37,185 nt of DNA from Acidimicrobiia bacterium UBA4744 (GCA_002403855.1 DHIO01000034.1:121375-158559), one strand, 5' to 3'. Shown: positions 6,437 through 14,901, numbered from the stretch's first letter. Notes: generated by a model not told the origin, from the sequence alone. Translations and numbers: made by a program.

Positions 6437-7834
6437 CTACCTCTCGCCGAGGACCAGGTCGATGCTCTCAATGGAGCCGGACCTTTCGATTGTGAGCTGA
6501 ACCGCGTCGCCCACATGGGAACGCCGAAGCGAGACGATCAGGTCCTGCATCGTCTCTAGCTCTCGACCGTCGAACGAGGTAATGACATCCCCGGCTTGCA
6601 GGCCGGCAACTGCCGCCGCCCCGGCCGGTTCGACGGTCTGGATCTCCACACCTGCCGGCACCTGCGCACCGTCCACGGCCGTGTCGAATGATGTTCCTCC
6701 GACGATGCCGAGAAAGGCAGTCTCGGCCTCGCCGTCGGTGATCAACTCGGTCACCACCCGCTCGACGATCTCAACCGGCGTGGCAAAGCCGATCCCCTCG
6801 ACCCCGATTTCGGATACGCCAACCGCCGTAGTGATACCGATCAGCTTCCCCGTTTGGTCGACCAGCGCTCCACCACTCGAACCCTGAGTTATGGGCGCAT
6901 CGGTTTGCAGCATCCCGTAGAGAATGTCACTGGCACTGGTCTGCACCCGACGATCGAAGGCCGACACCACCCCGACCGTCAGCGAAGGACCACCGTCCAA
7001 ACCGAGCGGGTTGCCGACGGCCACTGCCGGGTCGCCTACCAGCAGATCATCGGATGAGCCAAACTCAACGGGTATCAGACCGTCGGCGTCGATCTTGAGG
7101 ACGGCCAGATCGGTCACCGAGTCCGTACCGACGAGTGTCGCCTCGTAGACTCGCCCGTCGGCAAACACGACCTGATAGCCCGAACCGCCCGACGCCACAT
7201 GATCGTTGGTGATGATGTGACCCTGCGAATCAAAGACCACTCCGGATCCTGAGCCGACTTCGAAGAAACCCGTCGGGCCGTTCTGCCCGATTTGCACGCT
7301 GACTATCGAGGGAATCACCACCTCGCCGACGGCTACGGCGTCGACATTTGCCTCCCGTCGCTGCAGGGTCGTGGTGCCGGTTGCGGCGGGGTTCACGGCC
7401 CCGGAGGCTTGGTCCAGGGCGGTGGTCGACGTGGTTGAGGTGGTCGACTGATCGGAAGCGTCCAGCCAACCGATACCGACCACCGCTGCCAGCGCCAGCA
7501 CCGCACCCAGGAACGCCGACACCATCGGGATCAGAATCCGGCCATGGGGCGGCCCGCTGTTCACCGGGCGCCCCGGCGGAGGCAGTGCTCTTCCTACCGG
7601 GTCGGGAGGCGAGATGGGACCGGCCGGCCAGTGCACCGCGCTCAACGGAAGGTCTTGCAGGTCGGGACGCCTGGGTTCCGGGCGCGAAGCGAGCTCTCCA
7701 CCTTCGACGCCGAGACCCTCACGGGTCCCGATCCTCGTGGCCGGCTCGTTCAGATTCGAGCCTGGTGCCGCGCCATCCGAACCCGCCTGTGCAGGCTGGT
7801 CGTCTCCATGCTGAGCGTCACGGTCAAGGTCCAT
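6437..7834 (-). CDS. Membrane-anchored HtrA/DegP-type serine protease (PepD-like)
   Basis: 465 residues from the ATG at 7834, chosen because GGAG sits 6 nt upstream; earlier in-frame starts exist at 7837, 7846 and 7864 (TTG). Order: Pro-rich cytoplasmic segment (1 to about 98), one transmembrane helix (about 100-124), Thr/Ser linker, trypsin-like domain, then a C-terminal PDZ domain (about 370-465). The triad is visible: His212 in TNDHV, Asp242 in TDLAVLKI, Ser320 in GSSGGAL. HtrA proteases degrade or refold damaged envelope proteins. The gene lies just downstream of the two-component pair in the same direction, reproducing the mycobacterial mprA-mprB-pepD order. The 105-nt gap carries its own regulator box. 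Confidence 0.92.
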   Translation of the reverse strand: MDLDRDAQHGDDQPAQAGSDGAAPGSNLNEPATRIGTREGLGVEGGELASRPEPRRPDLQDLPLSAVHWPAGPISPPDPVGRALPPPGRPVNSGPPHGRILIPMVSAFLGAVLALAAVVGIGWLDASDQSTTSTTSTTALDQASGAVNPAATGTTTLQRREANVDAVAVGEVVIPSIVSVQIGQNGPTGFFEVGSGSGVVFDSQGHIITNDHVASGGSGYQVVFADGRVYEATLVGTDSVTDLAVLKIDADGLIPVEFGSSDDLLVGDPAVAVGNPLGLDGGPSLTVGVVSAFDRRVQTSASDILYGMLQTDAPITQGSSGGALVDQTGKLIGITTAVGVSEIGVEGIGFATPVEIVERVVTELITDGEAETAFLGIVGGTSFDTAVDGAQVPAGVEIQTVEPAGAAAVAGLQAGDVITSFDGRELETMQDLIVSLRRSHVGDAVQLTIERSGSIESIDLVLGER

Positions 7835-7891
7835 CATCGTCTCCATCTCACAGATTCTTCTCAACCAATAGTTCGATGCCGATGTGAAGGA

Positions 7892-7923
7892 CGGATGAAT
7901 CGCCCCTAAGAAACGCCTGAGAA
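7892..7923 (-). promoter_or_regulatory. Candidate OmpR-family regulator box upstream of htrA
   Basis: Read on the minus strand from 7923, hexamers at 11-nt steps are TTCTCA, TTCTTA and GATTCA. The box ends 57 nt before the htrA ATG at 7834, inside the gap after the kinase gene. It would let the protease be induced separately from the two-component genes. Confidence 0.6.
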
Positions 7924-7939
7924 TCGGCCCCCGGCTCCG

Positions 7940-9292
7940 TCAGGACTGGGCCGCAGTAACCGGAACCTCGAAGCCGACCCGAGCTCCGCCCGCGGGACCT
8001 TCGTCCACCCACACCCGCCCACCGTGGAGATCGACGACCTGTTTCACGATAGAGAGACCCAGCCCGGATCCGGGCATGCTGCGCGCCGAGGCGGCCCGGT
8101 AGAAGCGATCAAAGACGAACGAGCGGTCTTCCCTATCGATGCCGGGTCCGCGGTCGGCGACTTCCACCCGGCCCCCCCGGACCGACACCTCGATCGGGGC
8201 ATCCGGCGGGCTCCATTTGTGAGCGTTGTCGACCAGATTGATCACCGCCCGTTCGAGCATGCCCGGACGGCCTTCGATGGTTCCCCCATCCGCGTCCACG
8301 ACCACCGTCCGACCGGTCCGGCGCCGCGCCCGCTCTGCTACCTGATCCACGATGTCTGCCAAATCGACCTCGGCGACCGGTTCTTCCGTCACCCGGGCGT
8401 CGGTAGCCAGCTCCACCAATTCCGACACCAGCTCGGTCAGTTCTCCAAGTTCATAGGTCACGTCGGCCAGCAACTCTTGTTTCTCGGCACCGTCCATATC
8501 GTCCGATCTGGCAAGCAGCTCGATATTGGTTCGCAGCGACGTGAGGGGGGTTCGCAGCTCATGACTGGCATCGGCCACCAGCTGCTGCTGCTGGCGCCGG
8601 GAGGCACCGAGCGCCCTGAGCATCGTGTTGAAACTCGAGGCCAGCCGTCCTATTTCGTCGTCTCCTTCGACCTCGATGGGAGCGTCCAGATCCTGAGTCG
8701 TGGCAACATGTTCCGCCGTTGCCGTGAGCTCACCGACCGGTTTGAGGGCCCGACCGGCCACCATCCACCCCATGAGAGCGGCGAGGATGACCCCCAGGCC
8801 GCCGATGCTGAACAACCGCAACCGAAGACCGTTGACGATGGCATCGGTTTCGGTCATATCACGGGCAATCTGAATGGCAAGACTGTCACCATAGGGAGCG
8901 GTGACCATCCGGTAGTGAACACCGTCGACCCACACGTCGCGCAGCGAATAGAGGGTAGGCGCACCTATGACGGCGCGATCATCTTTCGAAATGGGCAACG
9001 GCGGGCCGCCTCTGAGGTACGCGACAACCTCGCCGTCTGTCTGGAAAGCCTGAAAAGCAGAATCGGGCCCGAAAACGTCGAAGACCGGACCCATTCCCAT
9101 CTCGCGAGAAGCCGGGAAGCGATTGCCCAGGTCTCCCAGGGCAGTCAACACCGAAGCCCGCTGCACCAGGAATCCATCGATTTCCCCTCGCGCTTCTCGA
9201 GCCGCCGAGACGTAGGCAGCGCCCGCCACCGCGGCCACGGCCAAGGCCACCGCCAGCGCCACCAGGAGCGATAGCCGGGCGCGGAGGGTCAT
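7940..9292 (-). CDS. Sensor histidine kinase, MprB-like
   Basis: 450 residues. Transmembrane helix 1 (about 7-29), an extracytoplasmic sensor region (about 30-155), transmembrane helix 2 (about 157-180), a HAMP linker (about 180-232), a dimerisation domain with the H-box ADASHELRTPL (His244), and an ATPase domain with N-box NLVDNAHKW (Asn356), DRGPGI (380-385), FDRFYRA and GSGLGLSIV. All catalytic motifs are intact, so it should autophosphorylate and pass phosphate to the regulator encoded upstream, with which it overlaps by ATGA (9289-9292). Domain order and context match MprB, which senses envelope stress in mycobacteria. That the signal is the same here is inference. Confidence 0.92.
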   Translation of the reverse strand: MTLRARLSLLVALAVALAVAAVAGAAYVSAAREARGEIDGFLVQRASVLTALGDLGNRFPASREMGMGPVFDVFGPDSAFQAFQTDGEVVAYLRGGPPLPISKDDRAVIGAPTLYSLRDVWVDGVHYRMVTAPYGDSLAIQIARDMTETDAIVNGLRLRLFSIGGLGVILAALMGWMVAGRALKPVGELTATAEHVATTQDLDAPIEVEGDDEIGRLASSFNTMLRALGASRRQQQQLVADASHELRTPLTSLRTNIELLARSDDMDGAEKQELLADVTYELGELTELVSELVELATDARVTEEPVAEVDLADIVDQVAERARRRTGRTVVVDADGGTIEGRPGMLERAVINLVDNAHKWSPPDAPIEVSVRGGRVEVADRGPGIDREDRSFVFDRFYRAASARSMPGSGLGLSIVKQVVDLHGGRVWVDEGPAGGARVGFEVPVTAAQS

Positions 9293-9981
9293 GGCTCTCT
9301 CAACACGTATCCAACGCCGCGCACCGTGTGGATCAGCCGAGGCTCCTCCCCCGCCTCCGTCTTCCGGCGCAGATAGCCGATGTAGACGTCGAGCGAATTC
9401 GAAGACGTCCCGAAGTCGTATCCCCAGATGCGATCGTAAATGACTTCACGGGTGAGCACGATGCCGGCGTTCAACATCAACAACTCGAGCAGGTCGAATT
9501 CTGTTTTGGTGAGCTCGATCGACCGACCGTTGCGCTCCACCCGTCGAGTCTCAGGGGCGAGGGAAAGGTCGGCAAAGGTGAGAGGACCACCCAGTTCTTC
9601 CGGAGCGGTTCTCCGCAGGAGAGCTCGGAGCCGAGCAAGCAACTCTTCCAGCGCAAACGGCTTCACGAGGTAGTCGTCGGCTCCCGCGTCGAGTCCGGCC
9701 ACCCGATCGGAGATCTCGTGCTTGGCGGTGAGCATCAAGATCGGCAGATCATCGCCCTTGGCGCGGATCCGCCGGCAGACCGAGAGGCCGTCGACGTGGG
9801 GCATCATGATGTCCAGTATCAGGGCGTCGGGCCGATCATCTTTGACTGCCTCCAGAGCTTCGGCGCCGTCGACGGCCAAGTCGACCTCGTAGCCCTCGTA
9901 CCGTAGGGCTCGCTGAAGTGACTGCCGCACGCTCCGGTCGTCTTCAGCAATCAGTACTCTCGCACCATTCACGTCTGTCAC
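9289..9981 (-). CDS. OmpR-family response regulator, MprA-like
   Basis: 230 residues. Receiver domain with acidic pair ED(D) near 13-15, phospho-acceptor Asp57 (ALILDIMMPHVDG), Thr85 and Lys107 (DYLVKPF). A winged-helix DNA-binding domain follows (about 133-228), with ELTKTEFDLLELLMLNAGIVLTREVI, SLDVYIGYLRRK and TVRGVGYVL. The GTG at 9981 has GAGGGG 5 nt upstream. It closely resembles MprA/TcrX-type regulators. It is the first gene of the leftward regulator-kinase-protease cluster and has a triple repeat box 52 nt upstream of its start, consistent with autoregulation. The identical box type in front of four other genes makes this the best candidate to bind all of them. Confidence 0.93.
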   Translation of the reverse strand: MTDVNGARVLIAEDDRSVRQSLQRALRYEGYEVDLAVDGAEALEAVKDDRPDALILDIMMPHVDGLSVCRRIRAKGDDLPILMLTAKHEISDRVAGLDAGADDYLVKPFALEELLARLRALLRRTAPEELGGPLTFADLSLAPETRRVERNGRSIELTKTEFDLLELLMLNAGIVLTREVIYDRIWGYDFGTSSNSLDVYIGYLRRKTEAGEEPRLIHTVRGVGYVLREP

Positions 9982-10032
9982 GGGACCCCTCGGATCTTCT
10001 GGTCAAAACTGTACCGCGACCCGGATGTGAGC

Positions 10033-10064
10033 ACCCTGAGAGCCAGATGAGAATCGGATAAGAA
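10033..10064 (-). promoter_or_regulatory. Candidate OmpR-family regulator box upstream of the response regulator
   Basis: On the minus strand from 10064, hexamers at 11-nt steps are TTCTTA, TTCTCA and CTCTCA. The middle 10-mer (10053-10044) is an exact copy of the repeats at 10090 and 10101. A TACAGT (-10-like) follows about 20 nt downstream, before the GTG at 9981. Suggests autoregulation. Confidence 0.65.
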
Positions 10065-10089
10065 CCCGTACCATCCCCGGACCCTCTCG

Positions 10090-10121
10090 TTCTCATCTGT
10101 TTCTCATCTGTGCTTCACGAT
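10090..10121 (+). promoter_or_regulatory. Candidate OmpR-family regulator box upstream of the lipoprotein/efflux operon
   Basis: Two identical 10-mers, TTCTCATCTG at 10090 and 10101, lie 11 nt apart, followed at 10112 by a weaker GCTTCA. The box ends 49 nt before the GTG at 10171. It is arranged back-to-back with the box at 10033-10064, so a single intergenic region would control two divergent operons. Confidence 0.7.
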
Positions 10122-10170
10122 GCGCTTAGCAGGGCGGGCCAAGGTGTGGGGATCCAGAAAGGAACGTCGC

Positions 10171-10812
10171 GTGAAGAAGCCCCACATCGTCCTGCTGGCC
10201 GCGCTGGCCCTCATGGCCTCCGCCTGCACGGGGAAGGCCGAGGAGGAGGCCGGCCTGCCTACCTTGGAGGCCGCCGGAGAAGAGGCAACGGCCATTGCGG
10301 AAGGCACGGCAGACGTCGAGGTCGATGCGGAGGAAGCGTTGATGGCGTTCTCACAGTGCATGCGAGACAATGGAATACCGGACTTCCCCGATCCCACCCT
10401 CAACGCCGACGGCTCCATCGGTTTCGGCTTCATGCGCGGGAGCCTCGAGGATTCCGGAATCGACCCGCAATCCGAAGAGTTTGGCGCCGCTCGCGCCATT
10501 TGCGCCGAGGAACTCGAGGGGGCGGCCCTCGGGCGGGGCGGAGAGGGCTTCGACGAGACAGAACTCACCGACACCCTGTTGGCATTTGCCCAATGCATGC
10601 GTGATCATGGCGTGGACATGGACGACCCGGACCTGAGCGGAATCGGTGGCGGACCGGGAAATGGTGCCGTCCGCCCCTTCGGGGACATCGACTTCGAGGA
10701 TACGGACGTCCGGGAGGCTTTCGAGACGTGTCAGGAGGAAGTGAATCTCGCCGGACCCGGTGGGAGCGGTTTGGGCGGCGGAGGACGTCCCGGCGAAGGA
10801 GGGGGTGAATGA
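10171..10812 (+). CDS. Putative lipoprotein with two QCMRxxG repeats
   Basis: 213 residues from a GTG at 10171 with AAAGGA about 8 nt upstream. The signal sequence KKPHIVLLAALALMASAC ends in a Cys that fits a (non-ideal) lipobox, so the mature protein should be lipid-anchored outside the membrane. Two related motifs follow: FSQCMRDNGIPDFPDP and FAQCMRDHGVDMDDPD. Each is followed by a further Cys (ICAEEL; TCQEEV), giving two possible Cys pairs. A Gly-rich tail ends the protein. Lipoproteins with this QCMR motif often precede HlyD/MacB-type ABC operons in actinobacteria, as here, where it overlaps the next gene by ATGA. The molecular role is unknown. Confidence 0.85.
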   Translation: MKKPHIVLLAALALMASACTGKAEEEAGLPTLEAAGEEATAIAEGTADVEVDAEEALMAFSQCMRDNGIPDFPDPTLNADGSIGFGFMRGSLEDSGIDPQSEEFGAARAICAEELEGAALGRGGEGFDETELTDTLLAFAQCMRDHGVDMDDPDLSGIGGGPGNGAVRPFGDIDFEDTDVREAFETCQEEVNLAGPGGSGLGGGGRPGEGGGE

Positions 10813-12947
10813 CGGAGCGCCTGGAACCCGACCAAACAACCGACACGGACCTCCAAACGGGCCCACCTTCCTACGCCCCGGCAGCCGTGCCCGACGCAGT
10901 ACTCGCCCCGCCCGACCGGCCGCTGCCTCGAAGACGCCCCATGTGGCCCATCGGCATCGTGATCCTGGTCGCACTGGCGATCGGCACGGTCCTCGTCGTC
11001 CGGCAACTCGCCGACGACGCCGCCGAGACCGAGAGCGGCACCGGTCCGGCCGCCCTGGCGACCACCACCATTGAAGTGAGGGACCTGGTCGAATCCACCG
11101 AGTTCGCCGGCACGCTCCTCTTCGAGGAGGCCGTCGCCGTAGCGCCGTCCACCCCGGGTGTGGTCACGGCCGGCCCGGTGGAAGGACAGATCCTCGAACG
11201 CGGGAATGTCCTCTACGTGATCAGCGACGAGGTCTCGGACACCGAACTCCTCGGCGCGGAGCAGAAGGTGACGTCTGCCCAGTCTCAACTCAGCTCTTCG
11301 TCTCAGCAGTACTCAAACGTCACGGAGCAACCCTCCGGAGCCGATATCGCCTCGGCCCAGGCGTCGGTGGCGCAGGCGCAGCAGAATCTCACCAATCTGA
11401 CTGAGCTACCTTCAGAGGCTGAGATGACGGCGGCCCTCGCCGATCTGTCCACAGCCGAAGCCGCCTACCGCGACCTATTCGACGGTCCGAGCGAAGCGGA
11501 GCTGGCCAACGCAGAGTCGAATCTGTCGAAGGCCGAGCGGGCCCTCGAGTCGGCTGAGAGCAACCTCGACGCCGCCTGGATCAATCTCCTGACCGCCCAG
11601 GCGCAGTACTGTGGATTGGCTTCGCCGCCGGTGGATGGACTCTGCAGCCAAAGTGACCTTCCGCTCTCGACCGGCGAGATCGATGACCTGACGGACGCGC
11701 TCGAAACGGCCATATCTCTGGGACAGCAATCCGAGGCGGCGGCGATGGAGGCGTACATCGGTGCCAACGCCGCCTATGAGAGCGCCGAGGCGTCGGTCGA
11801 TTCCGCCGAGGCCGGGGTGGATGACTCCCAAGACGCACTCGAAGGCCTTTCCGATGGTCCCACGCAGGCGGAAAGGGATCAGGCGCTGGCCGCCGTTCGA
11901 CTAGCTGAGGAACGGCTGCAGCAGCTCTGGGACGGACCCAGCGAGGCGGATGTCATGCAAGCCGAAGCGAATCTGCGGGCAGCTCAGCAGAACCTGAACG
12001 AACTGGTCGCCGGAGCCGACGGGGCCGACATCAGGCAGGCGGCCGCCTCGGTAGAAAACGCCCAAGTCTCTCTCGAACTCGCCCTGGCGGAACAAGCCGA
12101 GCTGACGAGAGGGCCGGCCTACGCCGTTCTGTTCTACGGAAACACACCGGCATGGCGCACCCTCAGCCTTGGGGTCGATCCGGGGGAGGACGTTCGTGCC
12201 CTCGAGGAGAACCTGATGGCGCTGGGTTTCGATGCCGACGGTCGCCTGTTCGTCGACGACATATTCAACGAGACCAGCGCCGCGGCGGTGGAGGCCTGGC
12301 AGATCTCCCTCGGGCTCGAGGCCACAGGCGAGGTCGAGGACGAGTCGCTGGTCTACGTCCCCGGACCGAGCCAGGTCACTACGGTGGTCACCGACGTCGG
12401 GAGCGACGCCAGCCCCGGCATCGCGTTGTTCGAGCTCACTCCGCTACGGGCCGTAGAAACCAGGGTTGTCTCCGGTGGCGTCGTCGAAGAAGAAGTCACC
12501 ACGCAACGCGTCGAAGTCCAGGCCGAGATCGACGACCGTGATCTTCTGGACGTCGGCACCCCGGTCGATATCGAACTCCCGGACGGTACGGAGGTTGCCG
12601 GCGAGGTGAGCAAGGTGGGGGCGGTTCCGGTCATCGTTCCCGCCCAGGGCAGCCAACCGGCCCAGTCCTACGTGGAAGTCACCATTGCGCTGGCCGATCC
12701 GGTCGACCCGATTTGGACCGGTGCCGACGTTGACGTCGAAGTGGTGGCCGAACTCGCCGAGGACGTGCTGACGGTTCCGGTCAGCGCCCTGCTGGCGCTG
12801 GTCGAAGGCGGATACGCGGTGGAAGTGGTCCAACCGGACGGCACCACCAATCTGGTCGGAGTCGAGACCGGGATGTTCAGCGACGGTTACGTCGAGATCA
12901 CCGGCGACGGGCTTTCCGACGGGCTGACTGTGGTGGTGCCGGAGTGA
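10809..12947 (+). CDS. HlyD/MacA-like efflux adaptor with peptidoglycan-binding-like domain
   Basis: 712 residues, longer than typical MacA-type adaptors. Cytoplasmic Pro-rich tail, one transmembrane helix (about 46-65), the start of a barrel/lipoyl region (STEFAGTLLFEEAVAVAPSTPGVV), then a long alpha-hairpin (about 150-435). The hairpin contains six copies of a repeat of about 26 residues with consensus DGPSEAEbxxAxxxLxxAexxLxxL, and a Cys pair (YCGL...GLCSQ) near its tip. A peptidoglycan-binding-like domain follows (LEENLMALGFDADGRLFVDDIFNETSAAAVEAWQ, about 465-500), then beta-barrel domains. It should link the MacB-type transporter encoded next to the cell wall. Coupled at both ends by 4-nt overlaps. 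Confidence 0.88.
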   Translation: MTERLEPDQTTDTDLQTGPPSYAPAAVPDAVLAPPDRPLPRRRPMWPIGIVILVALAIGTVLVVRQLADDAAETESGTGPAALATTTIEVRDLVESTEFAGTLLFEEAVAVAPSTPGVVTAGPVEGQILERGNVLYVISDEVSDTELLGAEQKVTSAQSQLSSSSQQYSNVTEQPSGADIASAQASVAQAQQNLTNLTELPSEAEMTAALADLSTAEAAYRDLFDGPSEAELANAESNLSKAERALESAESNLDAAWINLLTAQAQYCGLASPPVDGLCSQSDLPLSTGEIDDLTDALETAISLGQQSEAAAMEAYIGANAAYESAEASVDSAEAGVDDSQDALEGLSDGPTQAERDQALAAVRLAEERLQQLWDGPSEADVMQAEANLRAAQQNLNELVAGADGADIRQAAASVENAQVSLELALAEQAELTRGPAYAVLFYGNTPAWRTLSLGVDPGEDVRALEENLMALGFDADGRLFVDDIFNETSAAAVEAWQISLGLEATGEVEDESLVYVPGPSQVTTVVTDVGSDASPGIALFELTPLRAVETRVVSGGVVEEEVTTQRVEVQAEIDDRDLLDVGTPVDIELPDGTEVAGEVSKVGAVPVIVPAQGSQPAQSYVEVTIALADPVDPIWTGADVDVEVVAELAEDVLTVPVSALLALVEGGYAVEVVQPDGTTNLVGVETGMFSDGYVEITGDGLSDGLTVVVPE

Positions 12948-13693
12948 CCGCCCTTCCCTCTGCAGGCCCTTCCGACCGGTTGACCCCCGTCCGGGACCGG
13001 GCCGCCCGCCCGCCTGCTCTCGAGTTGCGCAACGTCGTCAAGGAATACCCTGGTAACCCACCGGTGCGGGCCCTCGACGACGTGTCGCTGGTGGTCGAAC
13101 ATGGGGAGATGCTGGCGGTGGTCGGTCCCTCCGGAAGTGGGAAATCGACCATGTTGCACATGATGGGAACCCTCGACCGCCCGACCAGCGGATCCGTACT
13201 CATCGAAGGCACCGACACCTCAGAGCTCGGCGACAAGCGAGTGGCGGCCCTGAGGGGACGCAAGATCGGGTTCGTTTTTCAACGCTTCTTCCTCCTGGCC
13301 GGGACTACAGCGCTCGAAAACGTTGCCAACGGGCTGCTCTACAGCGGCACTCCCCCCGTCCAGCGCAGGCGAGCAGCCGAGGAAGCCCTCCACCGGGTAG
13401 GGCTCGGACACCGGATGCACCACTCACCTAGTGAACTCTCCGGCGGCGAGAGCCAGCGAGTGGCCGTGGCGAGGGCGCTCATCCACCAGCCGACCTTCCT
13501 CCTGGCGGACGAACCCACCGGGAACCTCGATTCCAAATCGAGCGAAGGCATCATGGACCTCTTGCTCGGTTTGCACGACGACGGCACCACCATCGCCGTG
13601 ATCACCCACGATCACGACACGGCCAACTCGTTACCCCGCCGGGTGAGTCTCCTCGACGGACGCATCCATGCTGAAGCGATAGACCCGGAATGA
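12944..13693 (+). CDS. MacB/LolD-type ABC transporter ATPase
   Basis: 249 residues. Walker A GPSGSGKS (61-68), Q-loop VFQRFFLL, signature LSGGE (165-169), Walker B FLLADE (185-190), and the H-loop ITHDHD. The insertion and motif pattern place it with the LolD/MacB/FtsE group, which powers mechanotransmission exporters rather than import. The GTG start overlaps the adaptor's TGA (GTGA, 12944-12947), and the end overlaps the permease start (ATGA, 13690-13693). It supplies ATP hydrolysis for the permease encoded at 13690. The substrate cannot be read from sequence; peptides, lipids or drugs are all possible for this family. Confidence 0.92.
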   Translation: MTALPSAGPSDRLTPVRDRAARPPALELRNVVKEYPGNPPVRALDDVSLVVEHGEMLAVVGPSGSGKSTMLHMMGTLDRPTSGSVLIEGTDTSELGDKRVAALRGRKIGFVFQRFFLLAGTTALENVANGLLYSGTPPVQRRRAAEEALHRVGLGHRMHHSPSELSGGESQRVAVARALIHQPTFLLADEPTGNLDSKSSEGIMDLLLGLHDDGTTIAVITHDHDTANSLPRRVSLLDGRIHAEAIDPE

Positions 13694-14895
13694 ACGACGG
13701 GAACCAGATCGAGTCGAGCAAACTCAGGTTCGGCGACGTCTTCCGGGTCGGAGCATCCGGTCTGAAGTCGCGGACCCTGCGAGCCGTGCTATCCGCACTG
13801 GGCGTCGCCATCGGCATCGCTTCGCTGGTCGGGGTCCTCGGATTGTCCGAATCCTCGAAGTCCGACCTCCTCGACCAGCTCTCCGCACTGGGGACCAACC
13901 TCCTCACGATTCAAGCGGGAACCGGTTTCGGGGCCGGTGACGCCTCCCTCCCGGAACCGGCCGTCTCCATGGTGGGGCGAGTAGGCACCGTTGACACCGT
14001 GTCGGCGACCTCTCAGGTGGACGCCTCCGTCTACCGGAACGACTTCATCCCATCCGGGCAAACCGGTGGGATCACGGTCCTGGCAACCGATGAGAACCTC
14101 CTGGACACATTGAACGGGTCGGTCGCCGCTGGGACCTTCCTGAGCGAACCCACCATCCAGTACCCCGCCGTCGTACTGGGCTCCGTGGCAGCCCAGCGGC
14201 TCGGCATCACCGATCTCGACCACCCGGTCATGGTGTGGCTGGGTGAGCGATGGGTCGAAGTCATCGGCATCCTCGATCCGTTCGTCCTGGCCGCCGACCT
14301 GGACCGGGCCGCCATCATCGGAGACCAGGCAGCAGTCGACTATTTCGACGGCGACGACATCGCCTCGACCATCTACGTCAGGGTCGATTCCGACTGGGTA
14401 GTGCAAACCCGCGATCTGCTACCTGCCACGGTCGATCCCGAAAACCCGGAAGAAGTCGAAGTGAGCCGACCCTCCGACGTGCTGGAAGCTGAAGCAGCCG
14501 CCGAAAGCGCGTTCAACACCCTCTTCCTCGGATTGGGGGCAGTGGCATTGCTCGTGGGAGGGATCGGCATCGCCAACGTGATGGTCATCGGCGTCATCGA
14601 ACGCCGCGGTGAGATCGGTCTGCGCCGAGCGATCGGCGCCACGAAGGCGCATATCCGCTGGCAGTTCCTCGCCGAATCCCTCTTCCTCTCCGCCATCGGC
14701 GGTGTCGCCGGCATCGTCATAGGGTCCGGAGTGACCGCCGCCTATGCGGCCCTGCAAGGCTGGCGGATCATCATCCCCTCCCTGGCGGTCACCGGTGGGT
14801 TTGCCGCCGCTCTGGCGATCGGAGCCGTCGCCGGTCTCTACCCGGCGATGCGGGCCGCCAGGATGTCGCCGACCGAGGCTCTACGGTCCGAGTAG
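13690..14895 (+). CDS. MacB-like ABC permease (MacB_PCD plus FtsX domains)
   Basis: 401 residues. One N-terminal transmembrane helix (about 30-50, with LRAVLSALGVAIGIASLVGVLG), a large extracytoplasmic domain (about 55-275), and a C-terminal FtsX domain with three helices. The FtsX part carries the family pattern GGIGIANVMVIGVIERRGEIGLRRAIGATKAHIRWQFLAESLFLS. In Gram-negative MacB the ATPase is fused to this module; here it is a separate gene immediately upstream. The full operon is lipoprotein, adaptor, ATPase and permease. A dispersed palindrome directly after the stop (14902-14952) may end transcription. Confidence 0.92.
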   Translation: MNDGNQIESSKLRFGDVFRVGASGLKSRTLRAVLSALGVAIGIASLVGVLGLSESSKSDLLDQLSALGTNLLTIQAGTGFGAGDASLPEPAVSMVGRVGTVDTVSATSQVDASVYRNDFIPSGQTGGITVLATDENLLDTLNGSVAAGTFLSEPTIQYPAVVLGSVAAQRLGITDLDHPVMVWLGERWVEVIGILDPFVLAADLDRAAIIGDQAAVDYFDGDDIASTIYVRVDSDWVVQTRDLLPATVDPENPEEVEVSRPSDVLEAEAAAESAFNTLFLGLGAVALLVGGIGIANVMVIGVIERRGEIGLRRAIGATKAHIRWQFLAESLFLSAIGGVAGIVIGSGVTAAYAALQGWRIIIPSLAVTGGFAAALAIGAVAGLYPAMRAARMSPTEALRSE

Positions 14896-14901
14896 AACCC
14901 C

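Noticed and set aside
8024..9274. 416-codon plus-strand frame
   Set aside because: Exactly antisense to the histidine kinase, whose every catalytic motif is intact; a shadow frame.
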